Below, piece by piece: positions 1 through 6,231 of a stretch of DNA of 11,777 bases. Both the position numbers and the translations under genes were made by a program. The notes below the pieces were generated by a model, which worked only from the letters and a program-made list of their open reading frames with translations, ran no database searches and was not told where the DNA came from. This DNA comes from JAGLOK01 sp023139005. GTDB taxonomy: Bacteria > Bacillota > Clostridia > Christensenellales > UMGS416. The DNA lies in the NCBI GenBank assembly GCA_030637745.1, contig DAOWFX010000053.1, forward strand, positions 1 to 11,777. Reading direction: 5' to 3'. Position 1 is the first letter of the stretch; every line of letters begins with the position of its first letter.

Positions 1-1017
1 GCCGTGGTCAAAGCAAATGCTTATGGTCACGGTATGCTTACAATTTCAAAAAAAGCAATCGAATGTGGTGTTTCCATGCTTGCTGTTGCACAACCAGAGG
101 AAGGTAGACAACTTAGGAAAGAAGGTATTACGATACCTATTATTGTAATGGGAGGCATGCTACCTGAGGAGATGCAAGCCATTGCAGATGATGACCTAAC
201 ACCATTCATATTCACTATAGACCAATTGAAAGCACTTGAACTAGTTGCATCAAAACAGAAGAAAGTTATAAAATTTCACCTAAAGGTTGAAACCGGAATG
301 AATAGAATAGGTATCAAACTTGGGAAAGATCTTGAGGAATTTATCTCTGTTCTTGATAAGTGCAAACATGTAAATCTTAGTGCGATATGCTCACATTTTG
401 CAAATGCAGATGAGCTGGACAAAGAATTTGCATCAAAACAATACCAAAAATTCGTACAAGCAATTAAGCAACTGGCACAGGCAGAGTACTATCCAAGTTC
501 TCACATGGCAAATTCAGCAGCAGCTGCATCTTGCGATTTTTCAAGGCTTGATTATATCCGACTAGGAGTATCTATGTATGGACTCCAAAGTGAACAATTA
601 CACAAATTAAAATTGACACCGGTCATGACTCTGAAAACAAAAGTTATTCATATAAAGACTATCGAAAAAGGGGAGCCTGTCGGATATGGACGCAACTTTA
701 TTGCGTCAAGGAGTACAAAGGTAGCTACACTGCCGATTGGTTATGCAGACGGTCTCAGACGTGAACTGAGCAATAACGGAGAAGTGTTGATCAGGGGCAA
801 ACGTGCAAACATCATTGGCAACGTGTGTATGGATCATATAATGGTTGATGTTAGTATGATTGATGGTGTAGAAGTTGGCGATGAAGTGGTAATCATCGGT
901 AAACAAGGCGATGAAAAGATAACAGCTGCAGATATTGCAAAGCGTATAAATACCATTCACTATGAAATTGTTACATGTATTGGGCCTCGCGTTCCGAGAA
1001 TATATATAGATGAATAA
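1..1017 (+). CDS. alr: Alanine racemase, 5'-truncated by the window edge
   Basis: This enzyme uses pyridoxal phosphate to interconvert L- and D-alanine in the cytoplasm, supplying D-alanine for peptidoglycan. The reading frame is already open at base 1 and begins AVVKANAYGHG, the family's cofactor-binding segment, so roughly the first 35 residues lie outside the window. An internal ATG at base 4 is not the real start. The lysine at codon 4 is the expected Schiff-base residue. The tyrosine in VGYGRNF (codon 229) sits 225 residues later, matching the Lys39/Tyr265 catalytic pair of the Geobacillus enzyme. HFANADE, MANSAA, RLGVSMYGL, GYADG, GNVCMDHIMVDV and the C-terminal RVPRIY are all in their usual order, so the visible part looks intact. 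The stop overlaps the next gene by 8 bases, suggesting co-transcription with the folate cyclo-ligase. Its promoter is not visible. Confidence 0.96.
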   Translation, partial: AVVKANAYGHGMLTISKKAIECGVSMLAVAQPEEGRQLRKEGITIPIIVMGGMLPEEMQAIADDDLTPFIFTIDQLKALELVASKQKKVIKFHLKVETGMNRIGIKLGKDLEEFISVLDKCKHVNLSAICSHFANADELDKEFASKQYQKFVQAIKQLAQAEYYPSSHMANSAAAASCDFSRLDYIRLGVSMYGLQSEQLHKLKLTPVMTLKTKVIHIKTIEKGEPVGYGRNFIASRSTKVATLPIGYADGLRRELSNNGEVLIRGKRANIIGNVCMDHIMVDVSMIDGVEVGDEVVIIGKQGDEKITAADIAKRINTIHYEIVTCIGPRVPRIYIDE

Positions 1018-1558
1018 AAATTATTATCGCAAGACCATATTGAAAAAACGAATCAATATGTCCAATACTGATGTAGAACATAAATCAACGATGATCATAA
1101 ATAAAATATATGAGATGATCGAGTACAAAAAAGCACAAACGGTCATGCTATACTATCCAATTAGAAATGAAGTCAATATAAAACCCCTCATAAGGAAAGC
1201 AACTATAAATAAAAGAATATGCTTACCATATGTTGAAAAGGGTATTGCAGAGATGACAGCAAGAGAAGTTGAAGGCATTAAATATCTAAAAAAAGACAAG
1301 TTTGGTATCAAGTCGCCTGATGAATATGCAAAGGTGATAGATCCAAATGATATTGATTTCATTGTTGTTCCAATGATAGCTTTTGATAAAAACAAGCATC
1401 GTGTAGGATATGGTGGGGGATATTACGATAAATTTCTTAGGAAGTGTACCAATGCAATGAAATGCGGTATTGCATTTTCTTTTCAAGAAGTTGAATACAT
1501 TAATAATAATGAGTTTGATATAAAACTCGATATAATATTATCAGAATATAGTCATTGA
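1010..1558 (+). CDS. 5-formyltetrahydrofolate cyclo-ligase
   Basis: This 182-residue protein matches the usual length of the 5-formyltetrahydrofolate cyclo-ligase (methenyl-THF synthetase, YqgN/YgfA) family. The family uses ATP to convert 5-formyl-THF into 5,10-methenyl-THF, returning a storage or by-product folate to one-carbon metabolism. The N-terminus (YYRKTILKKR) resembles the family's basic first helix. LYYPIRNEVN (residues 48-57) is the early substrate-binding region. The diagnostic nucleotide-binding segment is VPMIAFDKNKHRVGYGGGYYD (about residues 120-140), with the glycine-rich GYGGGYYD at its end. The ATG overlaps the alr stop by 8 bases and has only a weak Shine-Dalgarno sequence, so translation may be coupled to alr. 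No specific regulation is visible. Pairing with alr is not an obvious functional link; shared transcription seems the simplest reading. Confidence 0.93.
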   Translation: MNKNYYRKTILKKRINMSNTDVEHKSTMIINKIYEMIEYKKAQTVMLYYPIRNEVNIKPLIRKATINKRICLPYVEKGIAEMTAREVEGIKYLKKDKFGIKSPDEYAKVIDPNDIDFIVVPMIAFDKNKHRVGYGGGYYDKFLRKCTNAMKCGIAFSFQEVEYINNNEFDIKLDIILSEYSH

Positions 1559-1572
1559 TTAAGGGAGTCATA

Positions 1573-2169
1573 ATGTTTAAAGAATTCAAGTACACAATTT
1601 GGTATACAAGTATTAAAATATTCTTAGTATATATTTTTTCTATTTTTATTAACCTATTTATTGTCGGAAGCTTTTTAGGATTGATTGAAGACAGTGAATT
1701 ATGGAAATGGGTAATCACAGTACTTGCAATTTTAATGAATGTTTCGCTTGTATATATGTTTGCATCAATAGATGGAAGACGTGCAATTCAATTTGACAGT
1801 ACCAACGAAAAAAGAAAAGCACGCAATGAGAACTTTACATACGAGAATGCATTTGATATGAAAAATGGATTCATTTCAGGACTCATTTCAATGGTACCTT
1901 TTATGATTTTGTATGTTGTTTTTGTGATTATGAAAGCTAGCGGCAGTGAATTGATCATACTTGAAGCCCTACTTAAATTTATTTTCATTCAATATTTTAA
2001 ATTTATTTCGATATGGGACTTTAACGTAATAATGGTGATAACTTTTATGCTAATCCATATTCTTGTATCGGGACTTTCTTATATGAGTGCAAAGAATTAT
2101 AAGAAAAAGGTACAGACTATAATTAAGCGAAATGAAGAAAATAATCCTCACAAAGGAATTAAGAAGTAG
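1573..2169 (+). CDS. Unrecognised multi-pass membrane protein
   Basis: I do not recognise the family of this 198-residue protein. The ATG at 1573 is preferred over the in-frame TTG at 1555 because AAGGGAG lies five bases upstream and the TTG overlaps the stop of the preceding gene. Five hydrophobic segments are visible, at about residues 10-37, 46-64, 100-120, 127-146 and 150-173. The hydrophilic loop between the second and third (about 65-98) is rich in Arg, Lys, Asn and Glu. The C-terminus is a strongly basic tail (KNYKKKVQTIIKRNEEN), most likely cytoplasmic by the positive-inside rule. No signal peptide, catalytic motif or transporter signature stands out. It starts 14 bases after the folate cyclo-ligase stop and probably belongs to the same transcript. 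An ordinary lineage-specific membrane protein is the safest description. Confidence 0.75.
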   Translation: MFKEFKYTIWYTSIKIFLVYIFSIFINLFIVGSFLGLIEDSELWKWVITVLAILMNVSLVYMFASIDGRRAIQFDSTNEKRKARNENFTYENAFDMKNGFISGLISMVPFMILYVVFVIMKASGSELIILEALLKFIFIQYFKFISIWDFNVIMVITFMLIHILVSGLSYMSAKNYKKKVQTIIKRNEENNPHKGIKK

Positions 2170-2308
2170 TAAATTTTAAAAGATAGTTAATATCTATTTG
2201 ACTATTGTTGATTAATAACAATATGAATAGTGTTTAAATAATCATATGAAAGCGTTGATATGCTTGCAGTAGTTTGTTTTATATTGTAAAATACACCTGA
2301 TAGTTGAG
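2170..2308 (+). other. Intergenic region before rsmD with weak hairpin
   Basis: This very AT-rich stretch separates the alr transcript from rsmD. It contains a 7-bp inverted repeat, TATTGTT (2203-2209) and AACAATA (2217-2223), with a 7-base loop. No uridine tract follows, so it is at best a weak terminator or a chance AT-rich hairpin. Promoter-like hexamers for rsmD lie in its last third. No small gene or known riboswitch was recognised. Confidence 0.4.
2255..2292 (+). promoter_or_regulatory. Possible rsmD-coaD promoter
   Basis: Two overlapping SigA-like pairs are visible. One is TTGATA (2255-2260) with TATATT (2280-2285) at 19-base spacing. The other is TTGCAG (2264-2269) with TAAAAT (2287-2292) at 17 bases. 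Either would put a start site close upstream of the rsmD ribosome-binding site. In such AT-rich DNA this is only a candidate. Confidence 0.3.
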
Positions 2309-2314
2309 GTGAGA

Positions 2315-2869
2315 ATGCGAATAATTAGCGGCAAATGGAAAGGACGAAAGTATAACCTGCCAAAAGGTGTTTCGACAAGACCAACTTCAGATATGTTAAG
2401 AGAAGCACTCTTTTCAATCTTAAGAAACGAAATAGTAGAAGCAGTTGTATTTGATATGTTTGCAGGTAGTGCATCTTTTGCATTAGAAGCGTTAAGTCGT
2501 GGTGCAAAGCATGCTGTGATATGTGATGATAATAGAAAGTGCATCTTTGAAATTAAAAGCAATCTGGATAGATTCAATGCAACCAAAGATGAATTTACTA
2601 TATTGAATATGGATTTCAAACAATCATATATTAAGCTAAATAGAATGAACATAGGTGTGGATATATGCTTTATTGATCCACCATACAAGAGTGATTATTA
2701 TATACCTGCACTGGAGATTGCAGACAAGGTAATGAATACCGATGGAATTGTTATACTAGAACATGGAAGAAGAGATACAATGCCAGATACAATAGGGTCT
2801 CTAAATAAAGAAAAAGAAAAAAAGTATGGAAATACAGCAATCAGTATATTTCGAAAGGAAGCAACTTAA
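2315..2869 (+). CDS. rsmD: 16S rRNA (guanine(966)-N(2))-methyltransferase
   Basis: RsmD (YlbH in Bacillus) transfers a methyl group from S-adenosylmethionine to N2 of G966 (E. coli numbering) in 16S rRNA during small-subunit assembly. The ATG at 2315 is chosen over the GTG at 2309 because GAGGTG (2306-2311) fits the ATG. The protein is 184 residues, normal for the family. It begins MRIISGKWKGRK and has the typical TRPTSDMLREALFSIL segment (21-36). The catalytic DPPY motif is at 121-124 (CFIDPPYKSDYY), and VILEHGRR (147-154) is a family-typical late strand. The cofactor loop at 49-63 reads FAGSASFALEALSRG, where most relatives have glycines at the two alanine positions after GS and before LEA. 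The stop overlaps the coaD ATG by one base, as in the conserved rsmD-coaD pair of Firmicutes. Confidence 0.93.
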   Translation: MRIISGKWKGRKYNLPKGVSTRPTSDMLREALFSILRNEIVEAVVFDMFAGSASFALEALSRGAKHAVICDDNRKCIFEIKSNLDRFNATKDEFTILNMDFKQSYIKLNRMNIGVDICFIDPPYKSDYYIPALEIADKVMNTDGIVILEHGRRDTMPDTIGSLNKEKEKKYGNTAISIFRKEAT

Positions 2870-3357
2870 TGTCGAAATGGTTATATGCAGGGAGCTTTGA
2901 TCCTGTAACATATGGACACTTGGATATCATGAAAAGGGCAACGCATATCAATGATGAATTGATTGTTGCTGTGCTTAGAAATAATAATAAAAAGGCACTC
3001 TTTTCATTTGAAGAAAGAATTGCAATGCTAGAGATTGCAGCAAAGAATATTGAGGGAATCACAATCATGTCTTTTGATGGACTGCTAATGAAGTTTGCAG
3101 AAGAAGTAGGTGCTAGTGCACTTGTGCGCGGACTAAGAACGGTCTCGGACTTCGATTATGAATTTCGTATGGCTGCACTAAATAAAAAATTGAACAAAGA
3201 TATAGAAACGATTTTCATTATGGCAGATACACAGTATTCATATATCAGCTCAAGCTCAGTCAAGGAAATAGGACTCTTAGGTGGAGATGTTTCCACGATG
3301 GTGCCAGAGTGTATCAATGATGTAATTCAGAAAAAATTCAAGGGGGATAAACAATGA
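2869..3357 (+). CDS. coaD: Phosphopantetheine adenylyltransferase
   Basis: CoaD (PPAT, YlbI) joins 4'-phosphopantetheine and ATP to give dephospho-CoA and pyrophosphate, the penultimate step of coenzyme A synthesis. The protein is 162 residues, a standard length. YAGSFDPVTYGHLDI (6-20) carries the nucleotidyltransferase TxGH motif, Thr14 to His17. LVRGLR (85-90) and EFRMAALNKKL (98-108) follow as in the family. ISSSSVKE (126-133) is the second nucleotide-binding motif, and GGDVSTMVP lies near the C-terminus. The residue between Thr and Gly is Tyr, where Asn or Leu is commoner; this position is not catalytic. The ATG overlaps the rsmD stop by one base, and its own stop overlaps the next gene by four bases. 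The three genes are therefore probably one translationally coupled operon. Confidence 0.97.
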   Translation: MSKWLYAGSFDPVTYGHLDIMKRATHINDELIVAVLRNNNKKALFSFEERIAMLEIAAKNIEGITIMSFDGLLMKFAEEVGASALVRGLRTVSDFDYEFRMAALNKKLNKDIETIFIMADTQYSYISSSSVKEIGLLGGDVSTMVPECINDVIQKKFKGDKQ

Positions 3358-3797
3358 ACGTACTTGCGCTATTAGATTATCTTGATGAGGAAATCTCATC
3401 AGCATCGAATGTACCACTATCTAACAAATGTGGTGTTGATCGAGAAAAATGTCTTGATATTATTAACGATATCCGAGAGGGATTACCCAATGAGATCTTG
3501 GAAGCAGAAGAAATAAACAAAGAGAAAAATCAAATCCTATACGATGCGGAAAAAGAATCAGAGCAAATCGTAGAAGATGCCAACGATAAAGTTGGACTAC
3601 TTGTGGATCAAAATAAGATTACACAAATGGCATATGAAAAAGCAGAAGAAGTTATCCAAAACGCAGAAACTTCTGCGCGTGAGATACGGCTTAGCGCAAA
3701 TGAGTATGTAGAGGACATACTAGCTGACTTGGAGAGCTACATTCAGCGAAACCTTGATATCGTACGCCAGAATCGTACACAAATGCGCGGGCACTAG
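3354..3797 (+). CDS. Small coiled-coil protein following coaD
   Basis: This 147-residue protein is hydrophilic and strongly charged. The ATG overlaps the coaD stop (ATGA), and AAGGGGG lies just upstream, so it is almost certainly made together with CoaD. Residues 1-45 may form a short helical head (MNVLALLDYLDEEI, with two cysteines at 26 and 33). Residues about 47-140 form a long predicted helix with repeated Ala/Glu/Lys heptad-like spacing (AEKESEQIVEDAND, AYEKAEEVIQNAETSAREI). There are no membrane segments and no Walker motif. Similar clostridial proteins are often labelled ATPase or ATP synthase B-like, apparently from coiled-coil similarity alone. The N-terminal LLDYLDEEI followed by coiled coil also faintly recalls DivIVA-type division proteins. 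Function is unassigned. A terminator follows 52 bases after its stop. Confidence 0.85.
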   Translation: MNVLALLDYLDEEISSASNVPLSNKCGVDREKCLDIINDIREGLPNEILEAEEINKEKNQILYDAEKESEQIVEDANDKVGLLVDQNKITQMAYEKAEEVIQNAETSAREIRLSANEYVEDILADLESYIQRNLDIVRQNRTQMRGH

Positions 3798-3849
3798 TAG
3801 AAGTGCTGTTATTTTATGTTTATTAGAAAACTAAACCAATAAAACACAC

Positions 3850-3884
3850 CAACTCGAGTAATACTATTTTACTCGAGTTGTTTT
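3850..3884 (+). terminator. Rho-independent terminator of the rsmD-coaD operon
   Basis: A perfect 12-bp stem pairs CAACTCGAGTAA (3850-3861) with TTACTCGAGTTG (3869-3880) around a 7-base loop. TTTT follows directly. It stands about 50 bases after the coiled-coil gene and has no coding frame across it. Confidence 0.85.
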
Positions 3885-4082
3885 GTATCAAAACGCATAA
3901 ACTTTGTGAGATGCCACTGAAATAAAAAAATGTTTCAAATGCATTGAGCCATCAAGGGAGTTGCGAACCGCTTGCAGATGGTAAACATATGCAATAAATG
4001 AGAACTATCCTTGTGAGTCTTGATATGAATACAATAAAATGATAAAAATCATATTTCATATAATGAATGGAGATGTTTGAAT
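3885..4082 (+). other. Intergenic leader region with inverted repeats
   Basis: No gene was found here. Several possible hairpins follow one another. TGAAATA (3918-3924) can pair with TGTTTCA (3931-3937) across an A-rich loop, with an outer ATGC (3911-3914) to GCAT (3941-3944) pairing. CCATC (3949-3953) can pair with GATGG about 25 bases later. ATGAT and ATCAT (4039-4052) flank AAAA. I could not match this to a riboswitch class I know. It could be the 5' leader of the patatin gene, a small RNA, or plain AT-rich spacer. Confidence 0.35.
4011..4048 (+). promoter_or_regulatory. Possible promoter of the patatin-like gene
   Basis: Candidate pairs are TTGTGA (4011-4016) with TAAAAT (4035-4040) at 18 bases, and TTGATA (4020-4025) with TAAAAA (4043-4048) at 17 bases. 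A terminator upstream implies that the gene needs its own promoter, but neither pair is strong. Confidence 0.25.
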
Positions 4083-4886
4083 ATGAAAAACAGAGCAAAA
4101 GTAGGTCTTTCATTAAGCGGTGGTGCAATGAGAGGACTTGCACATATCGGAGTACTTGAAGTGCTTGAAGAAAACAATATTCCAATAGATATGATCGCAG
4201 GAACATCAATGGGCGCAGCGATTGGTGCTGTATATGCATCAGGAATGCGCATTTCTTTAATGCGTGCATTTTGCGAGAAAATAACTTTAGCAGAAAGCAG
4301 AAAGTTCTTCGACTTATCCATTCCCAAAATGGGAATGCTTCGTGGAAGAAGAATTGAAGAGTTGATTTTCACCCTAACTGGGGGTAAGAATATCGAAGAA
4401 CTCAACATCCCATTTGTAGCAGCAGCTTGTTGTATAGAAGATGGGAAATCAGTTCACTTTAAAGAAGGCTCAACAGTGAAAGCAATTCGGGCGAGCATTG
4501 CAATACCGGGAATATTTGAACCTGTCATAATTGATGAAAAGACGTATGTCGATGGTGGCGTGCTTGAGCGCTGTCCAGTGCAGATACTAAAGGAAATGGG
4601 TGCCGATTACATCATATGTTCTGATGTGAACTACAGAGGGGGCAACAATGAAACGCCAAAAAACGTGTTTAATGTACTGCTCACAGTATATGGAATGATG
4701 GAGTGGCAGGCGATGTCGCAAATAGTAACAGATGTGGATATTTCAATAACTTCAAATACAAGAGAAATGAGTCCAGTATCATTTGCAGATGCAGAGGAGT
4801 GTATGAACATAGGGAATACTGCTGCTTTAGAAAAAATTGATGAAATTAAGATGGCACTTAATATTTTAAACAAATCAAAAGACTAA
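4083..4886 (+). CDS. Patatin-like phospholipase family protein (YlbK/RssA type)
   Basis: This is a bacterial patatin-fold serine hydrolase of the RssA/YlbK group. The family uses a Ser-Asp dyad to cleave acyl esters, presumably lipids, but the true substrate of this subgroup is not established. The 267-residue protein begins almost directly with the fold. LSLSGGAMRGLAHIGVLE (about 9-26) holds the glycine-rich oxyanion region, GTSMG (40-44) places the nucleophile at Ser42, and YVDGGVLERCPV (155-166) gives the catalytic Asp157. No signal peptide or membrane helix is seen, so it is likely cytoplasmic or membrane-peripheral. ATG 4083 is chosen over the in-frame TTG 4077; GGAG at 4069-4072 is ten bases upstream of the ATG. 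It converges with tmcAL with one base between the stop codons. In Bacillus the homologue also sits between coaD and ylbM. Confidence 0.92.
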   Translation: MKNRAKVGLSLSGGAMRGLAHIGVLEVLEENNIPIDMIAGTSMGAAIGAVYASGMRISLMRAFCEKITLAESRKFFDLSIPKMGMLRGRRIEELIFTLTGGKNIEELNIPFVAAACCIEDGKSVHFKEGSTVKAIRASIAIPGIFEPVIIDEKTYVDGGVLERCPVQILKEMGADYIICSDVNYRGGNNETPKNVFNVLLTVYGMMEWQAMSQIVTDVDISITSNTREMSPVSFADAEECMNIGNTAALEKIDEIKMALNILNKSKD

Positions 4887-4887
4887 A

Positions 4888-6123
4888 TTATATTACAATG
4901 ACTTGATTTGTATAGTCACTTCCTTTGTTGTATGGCATATTTGCATGAATATTATATATATCACTTGCATTTATATCTATTTCAAATAATCTTTTTTGAG
5001 CATCCGTTTTTGGCTCAAATTTCGCAGTTTGTGTAAATACGGGGATATTTGCTTTCTCATGCATCATATCAATTAGAAAACTTGCTTCTTTTTTTAACCC
5101 AAGCACTCTTGCATACATCGGTAAATCTTTGCGAATGAGTCTTGTATCTGATGCGTCTATCCCAAGAATATAATTGAAAATAGTACGTGCAATTCGCACA
5201 TATGTATAGCTTTTCGATTTCACTGCTTTGATGTACTCATCCATGTTGCTTGAACTATTCAATTTTTTAATCATACGCATATCAAGACCACCTGAAATAT
5301 CTGCAAGTACTGATAGTCCTTTTTCATTTTTTGCAGTTGAGTATAAGAAAGTTTTAAAATATCTTTCTGCTGTAATGGGACCATTGGTTTCATTCAATGC
5401 AGATTGAATAAGCTTCGCACAAGATGAGGTAACACTGTCTAGGTACATGCTGTTTTTCCCGAGTGAACGACGAATGGCTGTCGCGCTTGAAATGGTACCG
5501 GACATTACCTTATCATGATATTGGGCACCTCTTCTTGCTACCTTAAATGGTTGAATATCTGATGATAATGTGGCAAGTGCTTCAAGATACATAAGCTCGA
5601 GTATGGTATTCGGTTGTGATAGCGTATCAGAAACGTCTTTCTTGTCAAAACTATTACTTGTTAGATAATCAGAAAGACATTTGGCGTAAGATAGTGGATA
5701 AGAATTTCCTTGTATCAAATATTTGCCCATAGATTCTTCAATTGCTTCTTTTTTTTCAGGAGGTATCTTTGATATAAAGTCAATAATCTCGCTTGCGGGC
5801 TTTTCATACGACTCACTACCATATGAAATATTATTGATTATCCCTAGACCATCCAGTAGAGACACACCACCAAGAGCAAAGTACTGCGCACTTTGAAGTG
5901 CGTAAAATGTAGGCAATTCGATGACGATATCTGCGCCACCGGATAGAGCCATTCTTGTTCTATAATATTTGTCAATTACAGCCGGCGCACCACGTTGGAC
6001 AAAGTTACCGCTGATCACTGCAATAATATAATCACATGACAACTCACGCCTTGTAAAATCTATTTGGTACTTATGTCCATTGTGAAATGGATTGTATTCT
6101 GCAATAATACCGCAAACTTTCAT
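4888..6123 (-). CDS. tmcAL: tRNA(Met) cytidine acetate ligase
   Basis: TmcAL (YlbM) activates acetate with ATP and acetylates cytidine 34 of elongator tRNA-Met (ac4C), which helps keep the AUG/AUA reading distinct. The 411-residue protein has the usual length. The start at 6123 is preferred to an in-frame ATG at 6138, because AGGTGA lies four to five bases upstream and MKVCGIIAEYNPFHNGH is the normal N-terminus. That segment (5-17) contains the HxGH-type nucleotidyltransferase motif. SGNFVQRG (38-45) and SGGADIVIELP (61-71) follow as in the family. The basic, conserved YVRIARTIFNYILG and RVLGLKKEASFL segments lie in the C-terminal half, where the tRNA-binding region is expected. It is divergent from ackA across 108 bases and convergent with the patatin gene. 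No terminator separates the convergent genes. Confidence 0.95.
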   Translation of the reverse strand: MKVCGIIAEYNPFHNGHKYQIDFTRRELSCDYIIAVISGNFVQRGAPAVIDKYYRTRMALSGGADIVIELPTFYALQSAQYFALGGVSLLDGLGIINNISYGSESYEKPASEIIDFISKIPPEKKEAIEESMGKYLIQGNSYPLSYAKCLSDYLTSNSFDKKDVSDTLSQPNTILELMYLEALATLSSDIQPFKVARRGAQYHDKVMSGTISSATAIRRSLGKNSMYLDSVTSSCAKLIQSALNETNGPITAERYFKTFLYSTAKNEKGLSVLADISGGLDMRMIKKLNSSSNMDEYIKAVKSKSYTYVRIARTIFNYILGIDASDTRLIRKDLPMYARVLGLKKEASFLIDMMHEKANIPVFTQTAKFEPKTDAQKRLFEIDINASDIYNIHANMPYNKGSDYTNQVIVI

Positions 6124-6132
6124 AAAATCACC

Positions 6133-6160
6133 TTGCATTTATCTCTTTCAAGTATATAAT
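6133..6160 (+). promoter_or_regulatory. Candidate ackA promoter
   Basis: TTGCAT (6133-6138) and a perfect TATAAT (6155-6160) are 16 bases apart. They lie about 70 bases upstream of the ackA ATG. The -10 hexamer is embedded in a perfect inverted repeat, AGTATAT-A-ATATACT (6151-6165). The -35 matches the consensus at only three positions. Confidence 0.45.
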
Positions 6161-6187
6161 ATACTAATGTGTTTATTTATGCTACAA
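6158..6187 (-). promoter_or_regulatory. Candidate tmcAL promoter
   Basis: Read on the minus strand, TTGTAG (6187-6182) precedes TATATT (6163-6158) by 18 bases. This places a start near 6150, shortly before the tmcAL ribosome-binding site (6133-6128). It shares the -10 palindrome with the ackA promoter, so the two polymerases could not occupy it at the same time. Confidence 0.35.
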
Positions 6188-6231
6188 GTATAGAAAATAA
6201 TCAGAAATAACAAAAATCATGGAGGAAGTTT

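Noticed and set aside
3662..3677. A 7-bp palindrome, CGCAGAA and TTCTGCG, inside the coiled-coil gene.
   Set aside because: It is internal to the reading frame, has a two-base loop and no T-tract, so it is neither a terminator nor an evident operator.
3911..3960. ATGCCACTG followed by AAGGGAG, reminiscent of parts of a cobalamin riboswitch.
   Set aside because: The order and spacing of the B12 box elements are wrong, the remaining conserved blocks are missing, and the downstream gene is a patatin-like hydrolase with no cobalamin link.
5887..5902. A 7-bp inverted repeat, CGCACTT and AAGTGCG, within tmcAL.
   Set aside because: It lies inside a well-conserved coding segment, has only a two-base gap and no T-tract, and is best explained by codon content.
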